From the NCBI GenBank assembly GCA_041390025.1, contig JAWKQR010000011.1:87136-151135 (forward strand): a stretch of 64,000 nt of DNA, given 5' to 3'. The notes below the pieces were generated by a model. It was not told the DNA's origin and made no database searches. It saw only the letters and a list, made by a program, of their open reading frames with translations. The position numbers and the translations under genes were made by a program. Shown here piece by piece: positions 8,854-17,795 of the stretch. The stretch's first letter is position 1. Every line of letters begins with the position of its first letter. The DNA is from JBFFMO01 sp041390025 (GTDB taxonomy: Bacteria > Myxococcota_A > Bradymonadia > Bradymonadales > Bradymonadaceae).

Positions 8854-11800
8854 ATGACCTGGACTCTGGGACCCTACGACATTGGGAAAAAAATTGGGCA
8901 GGGCGGAATGGCGTCGGTGTTTTTGGGCCGTCATCGCGTCCGTGGGACGCATGTCGCCGTGAAGGTCATGGCGGGAGCGCTTTCGACTCGGCACCACCAC
9001 CGCGAGGCGTTCTGGCGCGAAGCGCAATCGGTTGCGCGCCTTGCTCACCCCAACATCACACACGTCTACGACATGGGGACCATCCCCGACGATGTCGTTG
9101 GACCGTCGGGACTCTCGCCGGAAACCCCATACATTGTGATGGAGCTCGCCGCAGGCGGCCGACTCGACGACCCACGCGAGATCTCGTGGCCAGAGGTCCG
9201 TCGAACGCTCGCCCAAATCTTGGACGCGCTCGCGCACGCTCACGCCCGCCATGTCATCCACCGTGACCTGAAGCCGTCGAACGTGCTGCGTGCGACCGAT
9301 GGCAGCGTGAAGATCAGCGATTTTGGAATCGCACATCTGATCGACCGTGTGGACCACACCGTCGACGATCGCATCACCGGCACACCCAAATACATGGCTC
9401 CTGAGCAGATCCTCGGGCACGTGCGCCAGCAGGGCCCTTGGACCGACCTGTACTCGCTCGGTGTGATCGCGTGGCGGCTCATCTGCGGCGAAGCGCCGTT
9501 CGTTGGGGCCTCAAGTGATATCCTCAACGGGCATCTCGCGATGCCGTTGCCCGACTTCGCGCCCGCCGTAGGGGTTCCAGACGGGTTTCGAGACTGGCTG
9601 GGTGTGCTGCTCGAGAAACGCCCTCACGACCGATTCACGTGTGCCGCAGACGCGCACTACGCGTTGATGAATCTGCCAGATCCTGCGCAACCCGAGCGGA
9701 CGTGGTTGGGGAATGAGGCCGACGTGACGACGCTGTTGGCCTTGGATTCGGAGGTGGAGGCGCCCGCGCTGTCCACGCCTAGGCGTCCCAAGACCGCGGC
9801 GCCTCCCATCCCCGCGCGGTGGGAGTCCCAAACCATTCGAAGCCGATACGAGGGCATGGGCCTGAACGCCCTTGCCGTGCGTGAACCCCGGTTCGTGGGT
9901 CGCGCGCATGAGCGAAACGTGTTGTGGGACCAGCTTCGCGCCGCGCAATCTGCACTGCGCATGGCCACCATCTCGGGTCCAGCGGGCGTGGGAAAGACCC
10001 AACTGTGCAGGTGGATGGCCCAACGCGCCTCGGAGCTTGGCAGCGCACGTTACCTCGAGATCGACTCTGCCGTCGGGGTGCGGGCGATTCCCCATGGTAT
10101 CGCGCAATACCTGCGGGCGATGGGCAGCACAAAGGCCACCCTCGAAGACATCTTGAGAGACCAGACCGAACTGGATCGGTTCGACCGAGAGGCGTTGGCA
10201 GGCATTGTGTCGATGTCGTCCGAGCTTCCGATGACCCTTCGTGATCGGCTCGCCGCGATCGCTCAATTCTTGGCAGACCAGACGCAGCGTCGGCCCTTGA
10301 TCGTCGTCTTGGACAACGCGGATGCCTCGGCGGAGAGCCTTGCGCTGGCCAGGTACCTGCGTGAACAAAGGCCCGAGCTCCACGTGTTGGTTTTGGTTGT
10401 GGCGCCGCCGGACCGACTGCCCATGGCCGACGTCCACGTTCGGGTCAAAAGCTTGAACGCGTCAGAAATCCTCGACCTCTCGCGGGAGTTTCTGCCGGTG
10501 TCCGACGAACTAGGGGCCGTCATCGTCGAGCGTTCCAACGGGATGCCAGACGTCGCGATCCAGCTGATTCGCATGTGGGCGCTCCAAGGGATCTTGGTCG
10601 AGGGCGCGTCTGGATACCGACTCCACGAGGGAACCGAAATCTTGGCCGACGTCGATTCCTTGTGGTCCGAGCGCGTGAAGATGTTCCTGCAAGAGGACAC
10701 CACGGGGGAGCGACGACTCGCGCTCATGTGTGCGAGCACCCTTGGCATGAGCGTGAACTCAAGGGAATTGGCCCAGATGCTCACGCGCGCATCTGGCAAA
10801 GTTCCCGGCGATTTTGCCGCGCATCTCGTGGCGCTCGGGATGGCCGAGTACGAGGGCGAGGGTTGGCGGTTTGCGAGCCCCAACCTGCGGGATGTAGTGA
10901 TGCGGTTGGCGTCCGAGGGCACGTGGCGGCGTCTGAGTTCCTACGCTGCGGACATCTTGGGCGAGTCCGAGAGGTTGGGTACGCACGCGGCGGTGATCCC
11001 GCACCTGATCGCAGCGGCGCGCACCACGGAAGCCATTGACCGATACCTCGAAGCTGCCGAGGAGGCCATCTTTGGGGCGGATCCTGGCGCGGCGCTTGCG
11101 ATTTTAGCCGAACGTGATGCCGCGATGACACGCATGGGGCTGGCGCCAAGCGATGAGCGTCGTGGTGCGGGATTTCGACTCAAGATCAAAGCCACTCGCG
11201 GGCACAAGCGAGAGTCTTACAAAGACGTCGCTCAGGCATGTCTTCAGGTGGCCGAGGACTTTGGTTGGGAAAAGACACGCGCGGAGGTGGTCGCGCAGAT
11301 TTGCGAAGCCGAGGCATTGGACTCCGATCTTCCACGGCTCATCGCGCAGCTCAAAGACGCCATTCGTACGCTTGAGCGCACGAACTCGTCGATGCTCGTG
11401 GAGGCCCACAAGACACTGTGCACACTGTATGTGCTCACTGGGAGTTTCCCCGAGGCAAAGGCAGCGATCGCGACCGCGCTGCACCTCGCTTCGGAGGACG
11501 CGAAGCCGTGGCGATATGCGGACTGCGTATGGGAGCAGGGCGACATGCTACGGGTCTGTGGTGACCTTGACGGTGCGAAGGCGGCGTTTGAATACAGCCT
11601 AGCGTTCAACGAGAGCATTGGCTCGCGTTCGGGCACGGGGTGGTCCCTCAATGCGCTTGGCGATCTGTGCCGCTCCCGCGGCGAGTTGACCGAAGCGCGC
11701 GCGCATCTTGAACGTGCCCGTGTCTTGTTCGCGTCGATTGGAGTTCCGGACGTGTTATCCGCGGACCTCAACCTCGCGATGGTGGACATGTGTCTTGGGA

Positions 11801-12093
11801 ATTTCCAATCCGCGGCTGCGGCGTTGGTTGCGGACAGCTCATTGGAAGGGCAGAGCGGGTTCTATCGCGCGCTCGTGCACTTGGTGCGAGCCACCTGTCA
11901 AACCCACCTCGGCGATTTTGAGGCCGCGGCAGCGACAGTGGGTCGATTCGAGGCGGCCTTCGCTGCTCAAGTGGAGCCCGACTTTGGAGCGGTGGCACGC
12001 TTGGCGTTGGCGTGCCCCACGGCACCCGAGCACTTGCGCGCACGCTTTCAGGCTGTCGTTGACTTTCAAGAGGCTCACTGCCCCGGGCTTTGA
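8854..12093 (+). CDS. Ser/Thr protein kinase fused to AAA/NTPase and TPR modules
   Basis: A 1079-residue cytosolic multidomain regulator. The Hanks-type kinase (residues ~5-270) has glycine loop IGQGGMAS, AVKVM lysine, HRDLKPSN catalytic loop, DFG and APE segments, so it is expected to be active. A linker leads to an NTPase with Walker A GPAGVGKT near residue 375 and a Walker B-like VVLDNAD near 482. A winged-helix-like region follows, then tetratricopeptide-type helical repeats to the end. This layout matches large myxobacterial kinases related to MalT/AfsR-type ATPases, probably sensing a ligand or partner through the repeats. A TTG at 8848 is an alternative start. A second such protein lies at 50567. 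Confidence 0.88.
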   Translation: MTWTLGPYDIGKKIGQGGMASVFLGRHRVRGTHVAVKVMAGALSTRHHHREAFWREAQSVARLAHPNITHVYDMGTIPDDVVGPSGLSPETPYIVMELAAGGRLDDPREISWPEVRRTLAQILDALAHAHARHVIHRDLKPSNVLRATDGSVKISDFGIAHLIDRVDHTVDDRITGTPKYMAPEQILGHVRQQGPWTDLYSLGVIAWRLICGEAPFVGASSDILNGHLAMPLPDFAPAVGVPDGFRDWLGVLLEKRPHDRFTCAADAHYALMNLPDPAQPERTWLGNEADVTTLLALDSEVEAPALSTPRRPKTAAPPIPARWESQTIRSRYEGMGLNALAVREPRFVGRAHERNVLWDQLRAAQSALRMATISGPAGVGKTQLCRWMAQRASELGSARYLEIDSAVGVRAIPHGIAQYLRAMGSTKATLEDILRDQTELDRFDREALAGIVSMSSELPMTLRDRLAAIAQFLADQTQRRPLIVVLDNADASAESLALARYLREQRPELHVLVLVVAPPDRLPMADVHVRVKSLNASEILDLSREFLPVSDELGAVIVERSNGMPDVAIQLIRMWALQGILVEGASGYRLHEGTEILADVDSLWSERVKMFLQEDTTGERRLALMCASTLGMSVNSRELAQMLTRASGKVPGDFAAHLVALGMAEYEGEGWRFASPNLRDVVMRLASEGTWRRLSSYAADILGESERLGTHAAVIPHLIAAARTTEAIDRYLEAAEEAIFGADPGAALAILAERDAAMTRMGLAPSDERRGAGFRLKIKATRGHKRESYKDVAQACLQVAEDFGWEKTRAEVVAQICEAEALDSDLPRLIAQLKDAIRTLERTNSSMLVEAHKTLCTLYVLTGSFPEAKAAIATALHLASEDAKPWRYADCVWEQGDMLRVCGDLDGAKAAFEYSLAFNESIGSRSGTGWSLNALGDLCRSRGELTEARAHLERARVLFASIGVPDVLSADLNLAMVDMCLGNFQSAAAALVADSSLEGQSGFYRALVHLVRATCQTHLGDFEAAAATVGRFEAAFAAQVEPDFGAVARLALACPTAPEHLRARFQAVVDFQEAHCPGL

Positions 12094-12124
12094 CGGCGTT
12101 GCGGGTGCGCTGTACATTTGTTGT

Positions 12125-12430
12125 ATGTACAACCTTTTGCTCATCCTCATCTCCTTAGCTTTGTGTGGCTGCATTGAGGCCGTCGACGGTCCACGCGGGA
12201 CCGCAGCCGACGACGATTCCACGTCGATCGAAGTGGCGGATCTGGGAGCTGAGCCGGATGTGAGTGAGCTGGTCGATGCGGACGGTCGCACAGAGGATCC
12301 CCTACCACCGGCGCTACCCGGTCCCGAGAATCCACATCCCGACGGTCGTGACCCGGACGCTGGCTTTGTGCCGCCCACGGATGTCGGTGTCCAAGACACC
12401 GGCGAGGACGACAACGGACGCCCACTTTAA
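12125..12430 (+). CDS. Small acidic lipoprotein, unknown function
   Basis: A 101-residue predicted lipoprotein with a short hydrophobic signal and the lipobox LCGC near residue 16. The mature part is strongly acidic and Pro/Asp/Gly-rich with no recognisable fold, resembling a flexible surface tether. It starts 32 bases after the kinase stop and may be co-transcribed. Its TAA interlocks with the stop of the opposing DM13 gene on the word ttaa. Confidence 0.55.
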   Translation: MYNLLLILISLALCGCIEAVDGPRGTAADDDSTSIEVADLGAEPDVSELVDADGRTEDPLPPALPGPENPHPDGRDPDAGFVPPTDVGVQDTGEDDNGRPL

Positions 12431-13009
12431 GGGGCAAAGAGTCCGTCGCCAAAGCTTACCGAGAAGTCAAAACACCACACGCTCAAGCCGTCGATGTCAT
12501 CGAGCGAGCGACCGTCCGGGATCGTGATGGTGAGCTGGTCATTCGTAAAGCGCGTGCCAACGAGGTCGTCCGTCATGGGGAATCCGTTGACATAGTTTCC
12601 GCCCAAACCCCCATAGAACCGGACATCCACGCCACCGCCGTCGTAGTTGAACCCCTCGACTTCGATGGTGCAGTCGTCGATCACGGTCGCGGTGCCCGAG
12701 ACGCCGTGTGAGCGCGTGCTCAGCACCAGCGATTGACCCACGCGAGGATGCGATGTGCCACACTCCGGCCACGTTGTTCGTGTTGCCGTTTGAGTTGTTG
12801 TTTGTGTTCGGTGTTGTTTGGTTGTTCGTCGACTGATTGTTCGTCGCCGTTTGGTTGTTCGTCGACGTTTGGTTATTCGACGTGTCGTTGTTGGTGGCTG
12901 CTTGGTTGGTCGAGACCCCGGTCGTCTGAGCGGAATCTGGGCCACCGTTCAACCCGTCTTCGTCACCACACGCCGCCAAAAACAATACCAAGACAAACCA
13001 CTTCTTCAT
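12427..13009 (-). CDS. DM13-domain lipoprotein with Asn/Thr-rich linker, frameshifted
   Basis: A lipoprotein signal (MKKWFVLVLFLAACG) is followed by ~45 residues rich in Asn, Thr, Gln and Ser built of imperfect TNNQ units. A DM13 domain then runs to the end: SHGVSGTATVIDD, YDGGGVDV, LDDIDG and SVWC. DM13 proteins carry a conserved Cys proposed to be redox active; here it lies in SVWC. The halves are in different frames; removing one base from the ccggcc word near 12765-12770 joins them. AGGAG precedes ATG 13009. Location: membrane-anchored, periplasm or outside. Confidence 0.75.
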
Positions 13010-13170
13010 CACAAACTCCTCGCAAAAGAGGCGGCAAGTGTGACAACGCAGAGTCTTGCGCTCCATTGAATAATTCTTTGGAGAACATTGATTTTGAGTG
13101 AATGACGTTCGGCGGGGTGGTTCGTCGTCGTGATCGACGAATGCGAGCGCTACTTCTATTTACCCCAACA

Positions 13171-13209
13171 AAAAACGCGGACTTAGCATCAAAGCTAAGT
13201 CCGCGTTTT
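13171..13209 (-). terminator. Intrinsic terminator after tRNA-Pro
   Basis: A near-perfect 16-bp stem (AAAACGCGGACTTAGC and its complement) with a six-base loop, ending in a T-run on the minus strand. It begins seven bases past the 3' end of tRNA-Pro and is the most convincing intrinsic terminator in the window. Confidence 0.85.
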
Positions 13210-13215
13210 CTTTAG

Positions 13216-13289
13216 TCGGGGCGACAGGATTTGAACCTGCGACCCCTTGCACCCCATGCAAGTGCGCTACCAGGCTGCGCCACGCCCCG
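13216..13289 (-). tRNA. tRNA-Pro (GGG anticodon)
   Basis: A 74-base cloverleaf on the minus strand. Acceptor CGGGGCG pairs with CGCCCCG. The anticodon stem CTTGC/GCAAG encloses the loop ATGGGGT, giving anticodon GGG, and the T-arm reads GGTTCAAATCC. The CCA end is not encoded. It follows xthA and is followed at once by a terminator. Confidence 0.93.
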
Positions 13290-13359
13290 ACATCGTGTCA
13301 GTGACACGAGGACGCGTTAGGTACCGAACCTGAGCGCCTGTGTCAAGCAACAGTGAAGT

Positions 13360-14118
13360 TCAGACCGCGATTTCGACAATGACCGGCGCATGGTCGGAAG
13401 CCCGTTCGAGGCTTCTCCACTTTCTACCCACGCGACTTGATTGGATAGCGACCGCGTCGGTATGCAGCGTGAGGTCGATGCGAAGCCCGTTGTCCTGCTC
13501 AAAACCCGCGCCGCGGTAATCCCACCACGTAAACGGGGATTCGTTTTCAGGGATACAATCCCGCAAACCCCATTCCAAGAGGTTGTTGAGGTGCTGGCGG
13601 ACGCGAGGCTCACAAAGCACCGAGCCTGCCCACAAGCGGGTGTCCCAGACGTCCTCGTCGCGCGGGGCGATGTTGAAGTCGCCCAAGACCACCAACGGCT
13701 CGTCGTCGTAATATCGAGAATCAATGGTGTCGGTCAGCGCTTCGAGCCATTTGAGCTTGTACGCGAACTTGTCGGAGCTGACCTCGGCACCGTTTGGCAC
13801 GTAGACGTTGAGGAAACTGATGCCCCCAACCTTCGCGGAGATCGCGCGCGCCTCCGGCACGCGGCCTGGGTCGCCATTCAGGCCGTCTCTGACCTCGGCA
13901 GGCGTCTCTTTGGTCAACAACGCGACCCCGTTGTAGGATTTTTGGCCTAGCGCCACGCTCGTGTAACCCGCCGCGCGAAACTCCATCGTCGGCAGGTCGT
14001 GCACCTCGCATTTGATCTCTTGCAGCGCGAGGACGTCCGGTTGCTCTTCGGCCAGAAACGCCAAGACATGGTCAAGCCGAGCACGCACGGAGTTGACGTT
14101 CCACGTCACGACCTTCAT
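13360..14118 (-). CDS. xthA: Exodeoxyribonuclease III
   Basis: A 252-residue AP endonuclease/3'-5' exonuclease of base-excision repair. Motifs are TWNVNSVRAR at the N-terminus, LQEIK with the metal-binding Glu near residue 33, NVYVPNG near 103, GDFNIAP near 147 and the C-terminal SDHAPV with the catalytic His. The start is ATG 14118, overlapping the pyrC stop as TGATG; a longer frame runs into pyrC and is rejected. Last gene of the minus-strand run that begins at 20201. Confidence 0.95.
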   Translation of the reverse strand: MKVVTWNVNSVRARLDHVLAFLAEEQPDVLALQEIKCEVHDLPTMEFRAAGYTSVALGQKSYNGVALLTKETPAEVRDGLNGDPGRVPEARAISAKVGGISFLNVYVPNGAEVSSDKFAYKLKWLEALTDTIDSRYYDDEPLVVLGDFNIAPRDEDVWDTRLWAGSVLCEPRVRQHLNNLLEWGLRDCIPENESPFTWWDYRGAGFEQDNGLRIDLTLHTDAVAIQSSRVGRKWRSLERASDHAPVIVEIAV

Positions 14119-15425
14119 CAGATGAGCTCGTCGGTAGCCGCGAAACGCAGGGCCCCGTGTTGCCACGTCCCCAGCACCCGCCCGCGGAAAGAGTGTCCAA
14201 GGAACGACGAGTTTGTCTGCTTTCCGTGCAGGTCGTCTTGGGTCACCGTCCACTCAAACGTCGGGTCAATCAAAGCAGCGTCGCCCCGCGCAAAACTCCC
14301 GACCTCGCCGGTCATGTCCAACACGCGCGCTGGTCCGGCTGTCATTAACTCAACCGCACGAGACCTCGAGATCACACCCTCGTGAAAGAAGTGAAGGACC
14401 GTCGCAAACGCAGTCTCCAGGCCGATGACACCAAATGGAGCATCCGAAAAGCCGCGCGCCTTTTCGTCCGCCGCATGCGGCGCGTGGTCGGTGGCGACGG
14501 CGTCGATCGTGCCATCAGCCAACCCTTCGACCATCGCAAGTCGATCGGACTCTGCGCGCAGCGGCGGATTCATCTTGAAGTTCGTGTTCGCGTCGGCGCA
14601 CGCCTCGTCGGTCAACATCAAGTGGTGCGGCGAGGTCTCACAGGTGACGCGACCTCCACGCTCTCGGGCGGCTTTTACGGCGCGCAGACTGCGCGCGGTG
14701 GACATGTGCAGCACGTGGTAGCGCGCGCCGGTTTCGACCGCCAGCGCGACGTCTCGCTCGACCATCACACCTTCGGCGTCTGCGGATTGACCTGGAACAC
14801 CGAGCTTTTCACTGACCACGCCAGCCGTCATCACGCCGTGATTGCTCAGCGTCGGGTCCTCTGCATGTTGCATGAACAACAAATTGTTCTGCGCGCAGGC
14901 TTCCAAGGCGCGGCGCATCACGCCCGAATCCGCCAAAGGAAAGCCGTCGTCCGTGATCGCCACCGCTCCCGCAGCCTTGAGGGACGCGATGTCGGTGAGA
15001 TCATGACCCGCGATGTCCCGGGTGGCAGCTGCCGCGACCAGGATGTTCACGCCATGACACTGCTTGCCCAACTCCATTTGTTGAGTGACGGCCGCCGCTG
15101 TGTCCAGGGTCGGCCGAGTGTTTGGCATCACAACAACAGACGTGACACCACCCGCAAAAGCAGCACGACTTCCGGTCGCGATGGTCTCTTTATGTTCGAA
15201 ACCGGGCTCGCGAAAGTGAACCTGCAGATCAACCAGACCCGGCGTTAACCACTTGCCACGCCCGTCGATTTCTCGCGTGCCCGCCGCCACTGTCGCAGGA
15301 TTAAAGACAACCTTGTCTTCCAAAATCAGAACGTCGCCGATGGCGTCGATGTTGTCGGCGGGGCTGACCGCTCGGACGTTCTTGACCAACACAGGTTGTT
15401 GTTTTGGATCGAAAAAGTGACTCAT
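14118..15425 (-). CDS. pyrC: Dihydroorotase (class I)
   Basis: A 435-residue amidohydrolase of pyrimidine biosynthesis, interconverting carbamoyl-aspartate and dihydroorotate. The metal motif reads DLQVHFREPG near residue 61: the first His of the usual DxHxH is Gln, a form I recall from some class I dihydroorotases. Further on are VMPNTRP and the catalytic ATDHAPH near residue 304. ATG 15425 follows GGAGAG and overlaps the queD stop as ATGA. A partner catalytic subunit may be needed given the Gln, which is inference. Confidence 0.92.
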   Translation of the reverse strand: MSHFFDPKQQPVLVKNVRAVSPADNIDAIGDVLILEDKVVFNPATVAAGTREIDGRGKWLTPGLVDLQVHFREPGFEHKETIATGSRAAFAGGVTSVVVMPNTRPTLDTAAAVTQQMELGKQCHGVNILVAAAATRDIAGHDLTDIASLKAAGAVAITDDGFPLADSGVMRRALEACAQNNLLFMQHAEDPTLSNHGVMTAGVVSEKLGVPGQSADAEGVMVERDVALAVETGARYHVLHMSTARSLRAVKAARERGGRVTCETSPHHLMLTDEACADANTNFKMNPPLRAESDRLAMVEGLADGTIDAVATDHAPHAADEKARGFSDAPFGVIGLETAFATVLHFFHEGVISRSRAVELMTAGPARVLDMTGEVGSFARGDAALIDPTFEWTVTQDDLHGKQTNSSFLGHSFRGRVLGTWQHGALRFAATDELI

Positions 15426-15862
15426 GTCGCTCTCCAAGTGGCCGCATTGACCATCGTCTCTTGCACGTGGATCTCGCGCACTCGCACGCCGGGCGCGTGA
15501 TCCAATGTGGCCAAAATCTCGGCGGCATTGTCGTACAAGAACCGGGCAAGGTTCTCGGTGGATGGGTCAAAGGGCAGCTCCAAGATGCGCGCCTCGGGCT
15601 GAACCCCCCGAATCGCCGCAGCGACGATGTCTCCCTCGCGCACAACGAGATGATGGTCCAATTGACCATCCAAGAACGCTCGCCACGCCCGCTTGAAGTC
15701 ACCGAACTCCACAAGCATTCCGTTCGCGTCGAGCTCGGGGCCTTCGATATGGACGGTGACCCACCACGAATGCCCGTGAATGGACTGACACTTCACCGGC
15801 GAGTCTGGGGACGAAAGCCGGTGGGCGGTCTCGAAGTTGTGGCGAATCTCGACGCTGTACAT
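15422..15862 (-). CDS. queD: 6-carboxytetrahydropterin synthase family (QueD)
   Basis: A 146-residue T-fold protein. The zinc His motif is NFETAHRL near residue 10, and the catalytic Cys plus zinc ligands are in CQSIHGH near residue 27. A C-terminal Glu lies in VQETMV. It would convert dihydroneopterin triphosphate to 6-carboxytetrahydropterin on the way to queuosine and other 7-deazapurines. It starts two bases after the folE2 stop, so it receives the FolE2 product. ATG 15862 was preferred to a longer frame overlapping folE2. A PTPS-III role in folate synthesis is a less likely alternative. Confidence 0.88.
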   Translation of the reverse strand: MYSVEIRHNFETAHRLSSPDSPVKCQSIHGHSWWVTVHIEGPELDANGMLVEFGDFKRAWRAFLDGQLDHHLVVREGDIVAAAIRGVQPEARILELPFDPSTENLARFLYDNAAEILATLDHAPGVRVREIHVQETMVNAATWRAT

Positions 15863-15863
15863 C

Positions 15864-16652
15864 TCAGTCCCGGGTCCACTCAATTTCGGCAAAAGCGTTG
15901 TGGTTGTGAATGCTCTCTTCATTCTCGCAAAACACGCGGAACCACTTCACGCGCGTGTCGTTCATCAATTCATCTGCCACATTTCGGGCGATGTCCTCGA
16001 CAAAAGCCGGGTTGTCGTAGGCTTGCATGGTCACGAAGCGCTCGTCGGGTCGCTTCAGCAGCGGATAGAGCGGGGCGGACGCACAACGTTCGGCGACGTC
16101 GATGAGCTCCTCCATCCACACAAAATGCTCCGGTTTGTCCGAGGCCATCCGGATTTCGATCGACACGAAACTACGCTGGCTGTGTGCCCCGTAGTCGCTG
16201 ATCTCTTTGCTGCACGGGCACAAGCTTGTGACCGGCGCTTTGATGCCCAACACAAAATCGTCGCCGTCTGCCGTCGATGAGCCACGAAAATGCCCCTCAT
16301 AGTCCAACAACGACTTCGCACCCGTCGCTGGCGCAGACTTCTCCATGAAGTAGGGGAACGTCGCTTCCATCTGGGCGGATTCGGAGTCGAGCCGCTTCTT
16401 GAGGTCGTGCAGCACCTCGGGCAGCGTTCGAATCGTCAATTCGCCGCGATGCGCGTTCAGAATCTCAAGGAAACGGCTCATGTGCGTGCCCTTGAAATGA
16501 TGGGGCAGGCTGACCGAAAGGCTGAGCACCGCTACGGTGCTTTGTTTCTCGTGGTCGCGGTCCCACACGATGATCGGGTAGCGCAAGTTGCGTACTCCCA
16601 CGCGGTCGATGGGGATCTCACGGTGGTCGCGGCGATTTTGTACGTCTTCCAT
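15864..16652 (-). CDS. folE2: GTP cyclohydrolase I, FolE2 type
   Basis: A 262-residue metal-dependent type IB GTP cyclohydrolase, making dihydroneopterin triphosphate from GTP. Family signatures are IPIDRVGV with RYPI at the N-terminus, SLPHHFKGTHMSRF near residue 52, and the catalytic-Cys block TSLCPCSKEIS with AHSQRS near residue 145. GGAG lies six bases before ATG 16652. Directly upstream of queD, forming a two-step pterin module. Confidence 0.93.
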   Translation of the reverse strand: MEDVQNRRDHREIPIDRVGVRNLRYPIIVWDRDHEKQSTVAVLSLSVSLPHHFKGTHMSRFLEILNAHRGELTIRTLPEVLHDLKKRLDSESAQMEATFPYFMEKSAPATGAKSLLDYEGHFRGSSTADGDDFVLGIKAPVTSLCPCSKEISDYGAHSQRSFVSIEIRMASDKPEHFVWMEELIDVAERCASAPLYPLLKRPDERFVTMQAYDNPAFVEDIARNVADELMNDTRVKWFRVFCENEESIHNHNAFAEIEWTRD

Positions 16653-16733
16653 GTTCGTCTCCAGGCGTGCCAGGGGGCTTCTGGGCGAGCTTTCTTTAGC
16701 CGCTCTCAACGTCCTGATCAAAGACAATCGGGT

Positions 16734-17786
16734 CTACTGGGCCAGACCCGCGATCAGGATGAGCATGAACAGCCCCATGAACATCAGAAATCCCGCAAAC
16801 AACACAATCAGAAACAGCGTTGCCCCGCTTGACGACTTTTTGCGGGCGGGCGGAGGCGCGACGGTCCGTTTTGCGGTCGCTATCTGCGCGGGCGTGATGA
16901 GCTCAGGCGTCCCGAGCAGAGTGGGCTGCACGGTGGGAGTCGAGCGTGACGCGGACCAAGCCATCAAGGCGTCACGAAGCTCTCCAGCGTTCGCAAAACG
17001 TTGGGTCGGCTCCACGGCAATCGCGCGTACCAAAATCTCGCCGAGCTTGGACGTTCGAAGCTCCGAGGGCACGTCGTGTTCGCCCTGCACGTGCTTCATC
17101 AAGTACGCCACGGCGGAGTTGGCCGAGACCACAGGCCGCCCGATCAACGCTTCGATGATGATGAGCCCCATCTGATAAACGTCGACCGTCGGTGTGACCG
17201 ATTGGTCCTTGATGTATTCGGGCGCAAGGTAAGCAGGGGTTCCAGCAAATGTGCCCGCCTGGGTGTACTGTGTGCGAGCATCCATCACCCGCGCGATGCC
17301 AAAGTCGAGCACAACCATACGCTCGTCGATGGTGCCGGGCTGAAGAATGAACAGGTTCGATGGCTTGAGATCTTTGTGGACCACGCCACGGGCGTGCGCG
17401 CCAGCCAAGGCGTCCAAAACCGGGACAAACAAACGGCTCATGCGGTCGACGTTCATCGCGCCGTTGAGCTTGATCTCTTGTTCGAGGTCGTGGCCCGAGA
17501 GACGCTCCATCGCGATGTAGGGCGCGCCGTCGTCAAGCTCCCCGAAATCGAAGATCCGTACGACGTTGGGGTGCTCAAGCTGCGCCGCAACCTTCGCTTC
17601 ACGGTGGAAGCGTTGCAGGAATGCGTCGTCGACGGCATGGCTGTGGATGTCGAGCACCTTGAGCGCAGCCGGGCGATCCAAACCTTCGTGGTGTGCCGCG
17701 TAGACCGTCGCAAATCCGCCCGCGCCAAGCTTTCGCTCGATGCGGTAGCGTTTCTCAATCAATGTGCCGGGCTGTAACTCTGCCAT
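16734..17786 (-). CDS. Hanks-type Ser/Thr kinase with C-terminal membrane segment
   Basis: 350 residues. The kinase domain (~13-280) has LGAGGFAT, ALKVL, HKDLKPSN (Lys instead of the usual Arg before Asp), LDFGIA and an APE segment. A Ser/Thr/Pro-rich linker leads to a strongly hydrophobic last ~28 residues, so the kinase should be tail-anchored with its domain in the cytoplasm. It starts 10 bases after the stop of the membrane phosphatase-fold gene, on the same strand. HKD in place of HRD usually marks a non-RD-type loop not requiring activation-loop phosphorylation. Confidence 0.88.
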   Translation of the reverse strand: MAELQPGTLIEKRYRIERKLGAGGFATVYAAHHEGLDRPAALKVLDIHSHAVDDAFLQRFHREAKVAAQLEHPNVVRIFDFGELDDGAPYIAMERLSGHDLEQEIKLNGAMNVDRMSRLFVPVLDALAGAHARGVVHKDLKPSNLFILQPGTIDERMVVLDFGIARVMDARTQYTQAGTFAGTPAYLAPEYIKDQSVTPTVDVYQMGLIIIEALIGRPVVSANSAVAYLMKHVQGEHDVPSELRTSKLGEILVRAIAVEPTQRFANAGELRDALMAWSASRSTPTVQPTLLGTPELITPAQIATAKRTVAPPPARKKSSSGATLFLIVLFAGFLMFMGLFMLILIAGLAQ

Positions 17787-17795
17787 CGCTGGATT

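Noticed and set aside
9511..10437. 308-residue open frame opposite the kinase gene
   Set aside because: Antisense shadow; composition dominated by Arg, Gly, His.
12780..12930. Short tandem repeats as a possible CRISPR or minisatellite
   Set aside because: The imperfect gttcgtcg/tttggttg units encode the Asn/Thr-rich linker of the DM13 lipoprotein; there are no spacers.
14118..15425. Loss-of-function mutation in dihydroorotase (Gln for first metal His)
   Set aside because: DLQVHFREPG is, to my knowledge, a recurrent form in class I dihydroorotases, so it is unlikely to be a novel defect.
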